Shown: positions 1-5,214 of the stretch, in pieces | Layout of the letters: each line of letters begins with the position of its first letter | How positions within the stretch are numbered: position 1 is the stretch's first letter | Source of the DNA: Cytophagia bacterium | GTDB lineage: Bacteria; Bacteroidota; Bacteroidia; Cytophagales; Cyclobacteriaceae | Direction: 5' to 3' | DNA length: 5,214 nt | Assembly: GCA_013373005.1 (NCBI GenBank) | Contig: JABXIP010000517.1 | Span: 1 to 5,214, forward strand | Program-made: the position numbers and the translations under genes | Notes under the pieces: generated by a model | Told to the model about the DNA's origin: nothing | Database searches by the model: none | What the model saw: only the letters and a program-made list of their open reading frames with translations

Positions 1-1212
1 CTGGCTCAGCAGCATTTTGAAGAAAGCCGAAGAGATAGAAACCTGAATAGTTCAGAAAGAGCAGTGAGAAAGGAAGAAGTAGGGGCGTATTCAGTAAACC
101 TCGATTTCACCAAATTTCTAGGCAATAGAAGCAGATTGTTTTATGGTTTCGAGTGGGTGCTGAATGATGTGAATTCAACCGGAATAGATCAGGATATTAT
201 TGCCGGAACTTCTCAGCCTGGCCCTGCGAGATATCCTCAGTCTAATTGGTCTTCTTATGCCGCTTATATTACTCAAGAATACAAGGCTTCTGAGCAGCTG
301 ACCTTACAGGCAGGTTTGAGATATAACCAGTTTGGTTTAGACGCTACCTTCGACACAAGCTTTTACCCATTTCCTTTCGATAAGGCCGAAATCAATGAAG
401 GCGCTTTAACCGGAAGCATGGGCGCTGTATTTAGACCATCTTCTAGCTGGGTATTCAATGCCAATTTGGCAACAGGTTTCAGATCGCCTAATGTGGATGA
501 TGTGGGTAAGGTGTTCGATTCAGAACCTGGTTCTGTTGTGGTGCCGAATCCTGACTTGGAAGCTGAAACAGCCTATAATGCCGATCTGGGAATAGCGAAG
601 GTCTTTGCTGATGTTCTGAAAATTGAAGTAACCGGCTTTTACACTCGTCTGAATAATGCCATGGTGAGAAGAGACTTCCAGCTAAATGGTATGGATGAAA
701 TTGTTTATGATGGACAACTAAGCCAGGTACAAGCTATTCAGAATGCCGCCAATGCAGAAGTTTATGGTGTTCAGCTAGGTGCTGAGCTTAAGCTGCCTGC
801 TGGTTTTAGCTTTTCAACCATGTACAACTATCAGCATGGTGAGGAGGAGCTAGATGATGGAACAAAGAGTCCGTTAAGACATGCTGCTCCGGCATTTGGT
901 ATGAGTAAACTGAATTATTCTTCATACAAGTGGAAGTTGAGCCTTTACGCCAACTACAATGCGGAAGTGGCCTATGAAGATTTGCCGGAGGGTGAAAAAG
1001 GTAAGACAGAGATTTATGCCGCAGATGGCAATGGGAATCCGTATGCACCATCTTGGTACACTCTGAATTTCAAGGCTCAATATTTATTAAGTCCGACATT
1101 TACCGTTACCACCGGTGTGGAAAATATTACAGATCAACGTTACAGACCGTACAGCTCGGGTATTTCTGGTGCTGGTGCGAATTTCATAATAGCATTAAAG
1201 GCTAATTTCTAG
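1..1212 (+). CDS. TonB-dependent outer-membrane receptor, C-terminal barrel part (5' end outside window)
   Basis: This is the last 403 residues of a TonB-dependent receptor, an outer-membrane beta-barrel that imports a bound ligand using energy from TonB/ExbBD. The frame is open from base 1, so the GTG at 64 is internal and the signal peptide, plug and first strands lie upstream of the window. Visible marks are alternating aromatic/polar strands throughout, the receptor motif ATGFRSPN (about residues 157-164) followed by PNPDLEAE (182-189), NAANAEVYGVQ (248-258), and the terminal GVENITDQRYRPYSSGI block (372-388). The protein ends in Phe, the usual signal for insertion by the BAM complex. The NAANAEVYG...GVENITDQRYR arrangement recalls Bacteroidota receptors grouped with haem/haemoglobin-type or cobalamin-type receptors, but the ligand cannot be read from the barrel. 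A strong terminator follows 9 bases after the stop, so this gene ends its transcript. Family assignment is very secure; substrate is unknown. Confidence 0.95.
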   Translation: MAQQHFEESRRDRNLNSSERAVRKEEVGAYSVNLDFTKFLGNRSRLFYGFEWVLNDVNSTGIDQDIIAGTSQPGPARYPQSNWSSYAAYITQEYKASEQLTLQAGLRYNQFGLDATFDTSFYPFPFDKAEINEGALTGSMGAVFRPSSSWVFNANLATGFRSPNVDDVGKVFDSEPGSVVVPNPDLEAETAYNADLGIAKVFADVLKIEVTGFYTRLNNAMVRRDFQLNGMDEIVYDGQLSQVQAIQNAANAEVYGVQLGAELKLPAGFSFSTMYNYQHGEEELDDGTKSPLRHAAPAFGMSKLNYSSYKWKLSLYANYNAEVAYEDLPEGEKGKTEIYAADGNGNPYAPSWYTLNFKAQYLLSPTFTVTTGVENITDQRYRPYSSGISGAGANFIIALKANF

Positions 1213-1221
1213 TCAGATTCG

Positions 1222-1262
1222 GAGCTCATCCGGACCTTGTTCGGGTGGGCTCTATTTCCCTT
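1222..1262 (+). terminator. Intrinsic (Rho-independent) terminator after the TonB-dependent receptor gene
   Basis: Bases 1222-1234 (GAGCTCATCCGGA) pair over all 13 positions with 1240-1252 (TTCGGGTGGGCTC), allowing three G.U pairs, around a 5-base loop CCTTG at 1235-1239. A pyrimidine-rich tail, TATTTCCCTT, follows at 1253-1262. The hairpin begins 9 bases after the receptor stop codon and well before the next ATG. Its tail is a mixed T/C run rather than a pure T run. It should separate the receptor transcript from the peptidase gene. Confidence 0.85.
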
Positions 1263-1317
1263 CATTAAATCCGCAGGAGTGCGAGTTTTGGTTCATCAGC
1301 CTAAGATTTGTAATTCC

Positions 1318-1369
1318 TCTTTCAAACACCTTTCGCAAGCTTTATATTCGGCCTTAAATCTTTCAAACA
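1318..1369 (+). repeat. Pair of 11-base direct repeats in the peptidase leader
   Basis: The sequence TCTTTCAAACA occurs at 1318-1328 and again at 1359-1369, a spacing of 41 bases start to start. The second copy ends on the A of the peptidase ATG. The match is exact, and identity stops at both edges. No protein-binding site or promoter with this sequence is known to me, so the repeat is seen but its function is not. It may be chance in an A/T-rich leader, or a remnant of a small local duplication. Confidence 0.35.
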
Positions 1370-2421
1370 TGGCCATCAATATCTCATTGTTAAAGCGAAT
1401 CTGTGAAATAGCCGGTGCTCCGGGCTATGAAAAGCGGGTTCGTGATCTGGTAATAGAAGCAGTAAAGCCTTATGTCGATGAGTTGAGTATCGATAACATG
1501 GGTAATGTAATTACCATCAAAAGAGGTAAGAATAACCCTGATGGCAAGAAGGCCATGGTAGCTGCTCATATGGATGAGATAGGTTTCATTGTTACGCATA
1601 TTGATGATAATGGCTTTGTGCGTTTCCATACCTTGGGTGGCTTCGACCCGAAAACACTTACCGCTCAGCGTGTGATAATTCATGGCAAGCAAGATGTTAT
1701 TGGTGTAATGGGCAGCAAGCCTATTCACGTCATGAGCCAGGAAGAGAGAAACAAGGTGGCCAAAACTTCAGATTATTTTATTGATCTGGGTATGGCCAAA
1801 GAGGATGTAGAGGCTTTAATTTCAATTGGTGACCCAATTACCCGCGAGCGTGAGCTGATTGAAATGGGTAACTGCGTGAACTGCAAGTCAATAGATAATC
1901 GTGTTTCTGTCTTTATTCTAATCGAAGCTTTGAAGAGTCTAAAGGACTTTCCTTACGATGTTTATGGCGTGTTCACCGTTCAAGAAGAGGTTGGCTTAAG
2001 GGGTGCGAATGTTTCTGCCCACTCTATCAATCCTGACTTTGGATTTGGTTTAGATACCACCATTGCCTTTGACTTGCCGGGAGCACAGCCCCATGAAATG
2101 GTAACTAAGCTGGGTGAGGGTGTAGCCATAAAAATCATGGATGCTTCCACTATCTGCGACTATCGCATGGTAGACTTTATGAAGAAAACAGCCGACAAGA
2201 GAAACATTCAATGGCAACCTGAAATTCTTACTGCGGGAGGAACCGATACTGCCGGAGTTCAGCGGATGGGAAAAGATGGAGCCATCTCAGGTGCTATTTC
2301 TATTCCCACACGTCACTTGCATCAAGTGATTGAAATGGCGGATAAGGATGATATCCAGGGAGCTATTGATCTACTGATTGCCTGCTTGCAGGATTTGGAT
2401 CAGTATGATTGGAGTCATTAG
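1369..2421 (+). CDS. M42-family metallo-aminopeptidase (glutamyl aminopeptidase/FrvX-like)
   Basis: A 350-residue cytoplasmic aminopeptidase of the M42 (TET/FrvX/YsdC) family, which trims N-terminal residues from short peptides with a two-metal centre, usually as a large dodecameric shell. By comparison with known TET enzymes the metal ligands are His67 and Asp69 region (AHMDE, 66-70), Asp176 (SIDNR), Glu207 (with Glu206 as catalytic base in TVQEEVGLRGA), Asp229 (LDTT) and His318 (IPTRHLH). The GGTD motif is at 290-293. Length is normal for the family, no signal peptide is seen, and the protein looks intact. I chose the ATG at 1369 because the family homology begins within a few residues of it (ISLLKRICEIAGAPGYE). 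A TTG-led extension to 1237 would start inside the terminator hairpin and adds 44 residues without family character. No SD site precedes the ATG; the leader is A/T-rich, as is usual in Bacteroidota. The gene appears monocistronic, with its own promoter somewhere in 1263-1368. Exact peptide specificity is not deducible. Confidence 0.95.
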   Translation: MAINISLLKRICEIAGAPGYEKRVRDLVIEAVKPYVDELSIDNMGNVITIKRGKNNPDGKKAMVAAHMDEIGFIVTHIDDNGFVRFHTLGGFDPKTLTAQRVIIHGKQDVIGVMGSKPIHVMSQEERNKVAKTSDYFIDLGMAKEDVEALISIGDPITRERELIEMGNCVNCKSIDNRVSVFILIEALKSLKDFPYDVYGVFTVQEEVGLRGANVSAHSINPDFGFGLDTTIAFDLPGAQPHEMVTKLGEGVAIKIMDASTICDYRMVDFMKKTADKRNIQWQPEILTAGGTDTAGVQRMGKDGAISGAISIPTRHLHQVIEMADKDDIQGAIDLLIACLQDLDQYDWSH

Positions 2422-2440
2422 GATTTCCCCAACTTCAATC
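2407..2440. other. Weak inverted repeat across the convergent gene ends
   Basis: Bases 2407-2415 (GATTGGAGT) pair with 2432-2440 (ACTTCAATC) over nine positions with one G.U, leaving a 16-base loop that holds both stop codons of the converging genes. Neither strand shows a T-run directly after the stem, so it is not a classical intrinsic terminator. It might still help end or stabilise the two facing mRNAs, and no better terminator candidate is visible at this junction. It may also be chance. Confidence 0.25.
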
Positions 2441-2792
2441 CCAAGTAAGCGAAGGCCATTCCTACCATTACGCTAAGTCCAATATAGAGAATAGCTTGAA
2501 GCGGTTTTTGGTCGAGCAAAAGGTTGTTTCCTTGCATAGCGAAAGTAGAGAAAGTAGTGAAGCCACCACAAAAGCCGGAGATTAGTAATAGGTTGGTGGT
2601 TTCGGTCAGGTATTTTTCATTTTCGACCCAACCCATAAAGAGCCCAATAAGAAAGCAGCCGATCATATTTACCGTAAAGGTCCCATACGGAGTTAGGTGA
2701 TGGAATTGCTTGTGCAAGGTTTCTTGAATAAAGAACCTTAAAGCGCTGCCAACTCCTCCGCCAAGGGCTACCAAGAGTAAGTTTCTGATCAT
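2418..2792 (-). CDS. crcB: Fluoride exporter channel CrcB/Fluc
   Basis: A 124-residue inner-membrane fluoride channel of the CrcB/Fluc family, which works as an antiparallel dual-topology dimer and lets cytoplasmic fluoride leak out, protecting enolase and pyrophosphatase. Four hydrophobic helices are visible at about residues 3-24, 37-55, 66-88 and 97-120. Family signatures are GGGVGSALRF (11-20, with conserved Arg19), GTFTVNMIGCFLIG (37-50, with Asn42 in the pore), and GGFTTFSTF (76-84). The last contains the helix break at the central sodium site and the pore phenylalanines Phe81 and Phe84. Only one copy is seen, consistent with a homodimer. The ATG overlaps the upstream stop as ATGA (2789-2792), and a GAGG site lies 7 bases upstream, so translation is probably both coupled and directly initiated. 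The stop overlaps the 3' end of the convergent peptidase gene by 4 bases. No fluoride riboswitch can sit directly ahead of it because the upstream sequence is coding. Confidence 0.95.
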   Translation of the reverse strand: MIRNLLLVALGGGVGSALRFFIQETLHKQFHHLTPYGTFTVNMIGCFLIGLFMGWVENEKYLTETTNLLLISGFCGGFTTFSTFAMQGNNLLLDQKPLQAILYIGLSVMVGMAFAYLGLKLGKS

Positions 2793-3229
2793 TCTTTAAC
2801 CTCTAATTTGGGTGCTTTTTTCTTAATGTACTTATAAACCTTGTCGTAATCACTATTTTCCTGGTTCGTGATTTTTACAAAGCCCTTATTCTTAAATACC
2901 AGCTTCAATTCTTTAAACTGAGTTTTGTTGGTTTCAATAACCACTTCCTGCCAGGCTCCCAATTCTTTAATACTCTGAACCGACTTGTAGAACCTGAGTG
3001 GATAATACACATGTACCTGATCGTGACTAATCTTTAATACTTTATAGTTGAAGAGCAGCTTATATAGTAGAATGGAGGTGCAGAGTAACAATATGCCTAA
3101 TACAATATATTTCCAGGTAGCGGGTTCGGCCAGCACCTGACGCATGAAATAAAGTGAACCCATACCACAAATAAGAGTGGTGGTGGTTAGGGCGAAAATG
3201 GTTTGTCGCTTAGGACGGGAAATGATCAT
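2789..3229 (-). CDS. Two-helix membrane protein with a cytoplasmic PH-like tail, function unknown
   Basis: A 146-residue protein I do not recognise by function. It has two hydrophobic segments, about residues 9-31 and 39-60, forming a membrane hairpin. The soluble tail is rich in short beta strands (about 64-122, for example YKVLKISHDQVHVYY and ELKLVFKNKGFVKI) and ends in a basic helix (about 128-146, VYKYIKKK). Two N-terminal helices, a beta-rich domain and a closing helix resemble small bacterial PH-domain membrane proteins, but this is a fold guess from pattern, not from a match. The basic N-terminus (SRPKR) and basic C-terminus suggest that both ends face the cytoplasm. Its ATG overlaps the acpH stop, and its stop overlaps the crcB start, each as ATGA, with no SD site at its own start; it is probably translated by reinitiation after acpH. 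The double overlap makes it very likely to be a real gene. Confidence 0.85.
   Translation of the reverse strand: MIISRPKRQTIFALTTTTLICGMGSLYFMRQVLAEPATWKYIVLGILLLCTSILLYKLLFNYKVLKISHDQVHVYYPLRFYKSVQSIKELGAWQEVVIETNKTQFKELKLVFKNKGFVKITNQENSDYDKVYKYIKKKAPKLEVKE
2800..2803 (-). promoter_or_regulatory. Shine-Dalgarno site of crcB
   Basis: GAGG on the minus strand, 7 bases upstream of the crcB ATG and lying inside the end of the preceding coding sequence. It supports the ATG at 2792 as the start and lets ribosomes initiate directly as well as by coupling from the upstream stop. Confidence 0.5.
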
Positions 3230-3825
3230 AACTTCGAAATAATCAAATCTTCCCTGAATTGGGAAATGTGCTGCTGAATTTCCGGGAAAAAGCTTCTGAA
3301 TTCAGCTTCAAATTCATCGTAATACTCAACTAGTTCCTGAACGGCAAGATCAAGTCCTGATTTGAATTTGGTTCTCCTGGATAGCCCTGTCAATGAACGG
3401 TGAATGCCTTCCTTCTTGGCATAGTTGGTCAACCAGTCGCCTCTGATCATATAGGGTAGCATATTTTGCCCCTTCGGTGGAATCAGCTCCCAATGATTCT
3501 GAAGGAGTTCATACTTCTGTTGAGCATAATCATTCAGTTTTTCTTGGTGATAGTCTTGGAAGTTGACTGCAAGAAAATGGTCGTAGTACATGTCAACTAT
3601 CACCCCTGAATAGTGTCTGTATTTCGACCGAAGTTTGTCTTTGCTTTGGCTTACGATAGAATGTGTATCGGTATAAGTGTCGATTTCCCTATGTAGAATT
3701 ATGCCTTTAGCTACCATCTCTGGCAAGGCAGAGAAATCGCTGCCTTTTACAAAGTCTCCCATGAAGTTGCCAACTGCTAACTCATCATGTTCCCCCGATA
3801 AATATAGATGTGCTAAAAAGTTAAT
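3226..3825 (-). CDS. acpH: Acyl-carrier-protein phosphodiesterase AcpH, apparent ATT start
   Basis: A 199-residue homologue of AcpH, which hydrolyses the 4'-phosphopantetheine arm from holo-ACP to give apo-ACP in the cytoplasm; E. coli AcpH is about 193 residues. Family marks are the N-terminal NFLAHLYLSG motif (2-11), GNFMGDFVKG (19-28, with Asp24), HREID (45-49), DMYYDHFL (78-85), a tryptophan at 131 in the GDWL segment, and paired arginines at 150-151. These Asp/His residues fit the divergent HD-type metal hydrolase fold proposed for the family. The first canonical start in frame is ATG at 3762, codon 22, which would delete the conserved first motif. The codon where the family's Met belongs is ATT (3825-3823), placed 6 bases after AAAGGAG, and an in-frame TAA (the upstream gene's stop) lies seven codons before it. 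I therefore annotate ATT as the start. It sits 18 bases after the DUF5916 gene and overlaps the next gene by 4 bases. Function is confident; the start is a strong inference. Confidence 0.88.
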   Translation of the reverse strand: MNFLAHLYLSGEHDELAVGNFMGDFVKGSDFSALPEMVAKGIILHREIDTYTDTHSIVSQSKDKLRSKYRHYSGVIVDMYYDHFLAVNFQDYHQEKLNDYAQQKYELLQNHWELIPPKGQNMLPYMIRGDWLTNYAKKEGIHRSLTGLSRRTKFKSGLDLAVQELVEYYDEFEAEFRSFFPEIQQHISQFREDLIISKL

Positions 3826-3831
3826 TTTCGA

Positions 3832-3838
3832 CTCCTTT
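3832..3838 (-). promoter_or_regulatory. Strong Shine-Dalgarno site that sets the acpH start at ATT
   Basis: AAAGGAG on the minus strand fills part of the 18-base gap after the upstream stop. The spacer TCGAAA (6 bases) leads to ATT at 3825, which is close to optimal spacing. The next canonical ATG is 69 bases downstream of the site, too far to be served by it. Such a good SD match is uncommon in Bacteroidota, and here it supports initiation at the non-canonical codon. Confidence 0.7.
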
Positions 3839-3843
3839 GTTGA

Positions 3844-5214
3844 TTAAGACTTGCGGAAAATGTTCCTGATCTTAAGATAGTCAACAAAGTACACCATTCT
3901 TATGGTTATCGTATCAAAATTTGGTGCCGATAGTGTATTGTCGAAGTTAGTTAAGAAATCGTAGTGGGTATTTAGGTCGTCCGTGCCAATAGCTCTTTTC
4001 CAAATCACTCTCACTTCACTTCCTGGAGCAAACTGCCAGTTGTACTCCATATCTATGTTGAACTGATTGAAGTTTCTGTCGTGCAAAGGGTCACCTGTGG
4101 TAGAATCAACACCATTATAGCTGCTATCTACCAATCCTATGTCTTCTGTCAGCTCGAAGAAATCGTTATAAATTACCTTACTCCAGTAATGTCTGAGCCT
4201 GAAAGTAACTCCCATTCTATTGGTAAAGATGTATTTCGACTGCAGTGTATTGGTGATGTTTCTTACATCTCTTTTACCAATGATTATGGCATCTAGCGCA
4301 TCGGTTTGATCATAGAGTTTTGTAGCGTAACCTCTTTCATTAAGTCTGGCCTGATAATCTAGGCTATGGCTTACTTCTGCTCTACTTCCTATTCTAACTC
4401 TGGCATTGAGATTCCAATTGTAGTCGTCTTGATCCCACTCATTTCTTCTGGTGTATCTGTATCTACCAGAAAGGCGAAGTATTTTTCTGCTGTCGGTTCT
4501 GAAGTTGGTGCTTAGGTAGTAGTTTTTTGGTCGTTCTAAAACATAACCACTTTCCCTTGCCTCAAAGTAATCAAATGAACTTCTCGGGTTGGAACCAAAC
4601 TCAAACCCTGTTCCCCAAAAGTTTTTAAATTCTCCATTTACGTTAAACTCATATCTGGTATCTGTAAAGTTCTTTGAGGCATACAATTGGTTGTACTCCG
4701 TTTCAATTCTGGCAGACCAGTTGTTGAAAATACCCACTGGAGTGAACTGGCTATAAGAAACTCTTCCACTATGCTCAAGTCTATTGGCCCTTCGCAAAAA
4801 ACCCATGTCATTGATGTCATAATCGTCAGTCTCCACATTTCTTCTTGCTTGAAACTGAAAGTTTCCTCGTCTTTTTGAAAATTCCAGATTGTACTTGTAG
4901 CCACCTTTTTTCGATTTGTTCAAATCCAGATCATAAGAATTTACCTGACTGTAAGCATAAAAACCATTAAGCCTCCATGTTAAGCTCTGGTCATTGAGGT
5001 TGAAATTGAAACCAGTTACATTGGCATCATCGGCATTCTTACCCCGAGTTACATTGGTATTGGTTAGGGTTACACTGGAATTGTTTTTCAAGTTTTGATC
5101 TAACACAATCACGTTAAAGTTGGTCAAGGGGTCGGCTTCAATGTCTCTGAGTTCACCGGTTTCGGTATTTTCAACCGTCACATAAGTGCGGTCGGTTATG
5201 GCGTTGAAGAAGCC
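3844..5214 (-). CDS. DUF5916-type outer-membrane barrel protein, C-terminal part (5' end outside window)
   Basis: The last 456 residues of a large Bacteroidota envelope protein whose frame stays open to the window edge; the GTG at 5181 is internal. The sequence matches what I know of DUF5916 proteins, usually about 750-900 residues with a signal peptide and an N-terminal carbohydrate-binding family 9-like domain that would lie outside this window. Recognisable marks are FFNAITDRTYV (2-12), NFNVIVLDQNLKNNSS (32-47), NTNVTR (52-57), DYDINDMGFLRR in the middle and a closing MVYFVDYLKIRN strand. In between runs a long series of alternating aromatic/polar segments rich in Tyr, Asn, Arg and Asp, typical of outer-membrane beta strands. 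The chain ends with a short basic tail (IFRKS) after the last strand rather than with a terminal Phe. No function is established for this family; binding or transport of an extracellular compound is a guess from its architecture. It is the first visible gene of the leftward operon, 18 bases ahead of acpH. Confidence 0.85.
   Translation of the reverse strand, partial: GFFNAITDRTYVTVENTETGELRDIEADPLTNFNVIVLDQNLKNNSSVTLTNTNVTRGKNADDANVTGFNFNLNDQSLTWRLNGFYAYSQVNSYDLDLNKSKKGGYKYNLEFSKRRGNFQFQARRNVETDDYDINDMGFLRRANRLEHSGRVSYSQFTPVGIFNNWSARIETEYNQLYASKNFTDTRYEFNVNGEFKNFWGTGFEFGSNPRSSFDYFEARESGYVLERPKNYYLSTNFRTDSRKILRLSGRYRYTRRNEWDQDDYNWNLNARVRIGSRAEVSHSLDYQARLNERGYATKLYDQTDALDAIIIGKRDVRNITNTLQSKYIFTNRMGVTFRLRHYWSKVIYNDFFELTEDIGLVDSSYNGVDSTTGDPLHDRNFNQFNIDMEYNWQFAPGSEVRVIWKRAIGTDDLNTHYDFLTNFDNTLSAPNFDTITIRMVYFVDYLKIRNIFRKS

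Noticed and set aside
64..66. GTG as the start of the TonB-dependent receptor.
   Set aside because: The frame is open back to base 1, and a receptor of this type must have a plug and signal peptide upstream.
806..1051. Open frame on the minus strand inside the receptor gene.
   Set aside because: Composition is Cys/His/Ser-rich with no family features, and it lies antisense to a well-supported coding region.
1288..1350. Possible Bacteroidota promoter for the peptidase (TTG at 1288, AAGATTTG at 1303, or TATATTCG at 1343, compared with the TTG / TAnnTTTG consensus).
   Set aside because: Each -7 candidate has a mismatch, and none has a TTG at the expected spacing of about 19-21 bases, so no promoter can be assigned with confidence.
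1237..1368. A TTG-led 44-residue N-terminal extension of the M42 peptidase.
   Set aside because: The TTG lies in the loop of the upstream terminator hairpin, the added residues show no M42 character, and the ATG at 1369 fits the family start and length.
1390..1728. Open frame on the minus strand inside the peptidase gene (112 codons).
   Set aside because: It is antisense to conserved M42 sequence and shows no recognisable protein features.
2793..3230. Fluoride riboswitch ahead of crcB.
   Set aside because: The sequence directly upstream is coding for the 146-residue protein and overlaps the crcB start; any riboswitch would have to lie at the head of the operon, outside the window.
3226..3762. 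acpH starting at the canonical ATG at 3762 (178 residues).
   Set aside because: It would discard 21 codons that spell the conserved AcpH N-terminus and would leave the strong SD site 69 bases away. It remains the fallback if ATT is not used.
4081..4904. Several short open frames on both strands inside the DUF5916 gene (4081-4296 plus, 4687-4878 plus, 4638-4904 minus).
   Set aside because: All lie within a continuous, family-matching coding frame and have no start context or protein features of their own.
5179..5181. GTG as the start of the DUF5916-type protein.
   Set aside because: The frame continues to the window edge with family-like residues (FFNAITDRTYV), so the GTG is an internal valine.

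Overview
The window looks like ordinary chromosomal DNA from a member of the Bacteroidota, possibly a marine Cytophagales-type bacterium. The evidence is a TonB-dependent receptor C-terminus, a DUF5916-type outer-membrane barrel protein, moderate-to-low G+C, and an A/T-rich leader without a Shine-Dalgarno (SD) site before the peptidase gene. The genus cannot be fixed from this sequence. No mobile element, CRISPR array, tRNA or rRNA was seen, and no stretch longer than about 160 bases lacks a gene.

Plus strand, 1-2421. The 3' part of a TonB-dependent outer-membrane receptor gene (1-1212, 5' end outside the window) ends at a strong intrinsic terminator (1222-1262). After a 156-base gap comes a complete M42-family metallo-aminopeptidase (1369-2421) with all expected metal and catalytic residues. 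Its start is the ATG at 1369, not a TTG at 1237 that lies inside the terminator hairpin.

Minus strand, 5214-2418. Four tightly packed genes run leftward: the C-terminal half of a DUF5916-type barrel protein (5214-3844, 5' end outside the window), an acyl-carrier-protein phosphodiesterase (acpH, 3825-3226), a small two-helix membrane protein of unknown function (3229-2789), and a CrcB/Fluc fluoride channel (2792-2418). The gaps are 18 bases, then two 4-base ATGA overlaps, so the last three genes are probably translationally coupled. The last minus-strand gene and the peptidase gene converge and overlap by 4 bases at their stop codons.

The most unusual feature is the start of acpH. The codon at the expected first position of the family's N-terminal NFLAHLYLSG-type motif is ATT, with AAAGGAG ending 6 bases upstream and no ATG, GTG or TTG between the preceding in-frame stop and codon 22. 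Either this is a genuine non-canonical ATT start, or it is a start-codon mutation or base error. Apart from this and the uncharacterised small membrane protein, the window holds recognisable housekeeping and envelope functions; I see no evidence for a new multi-gene system.
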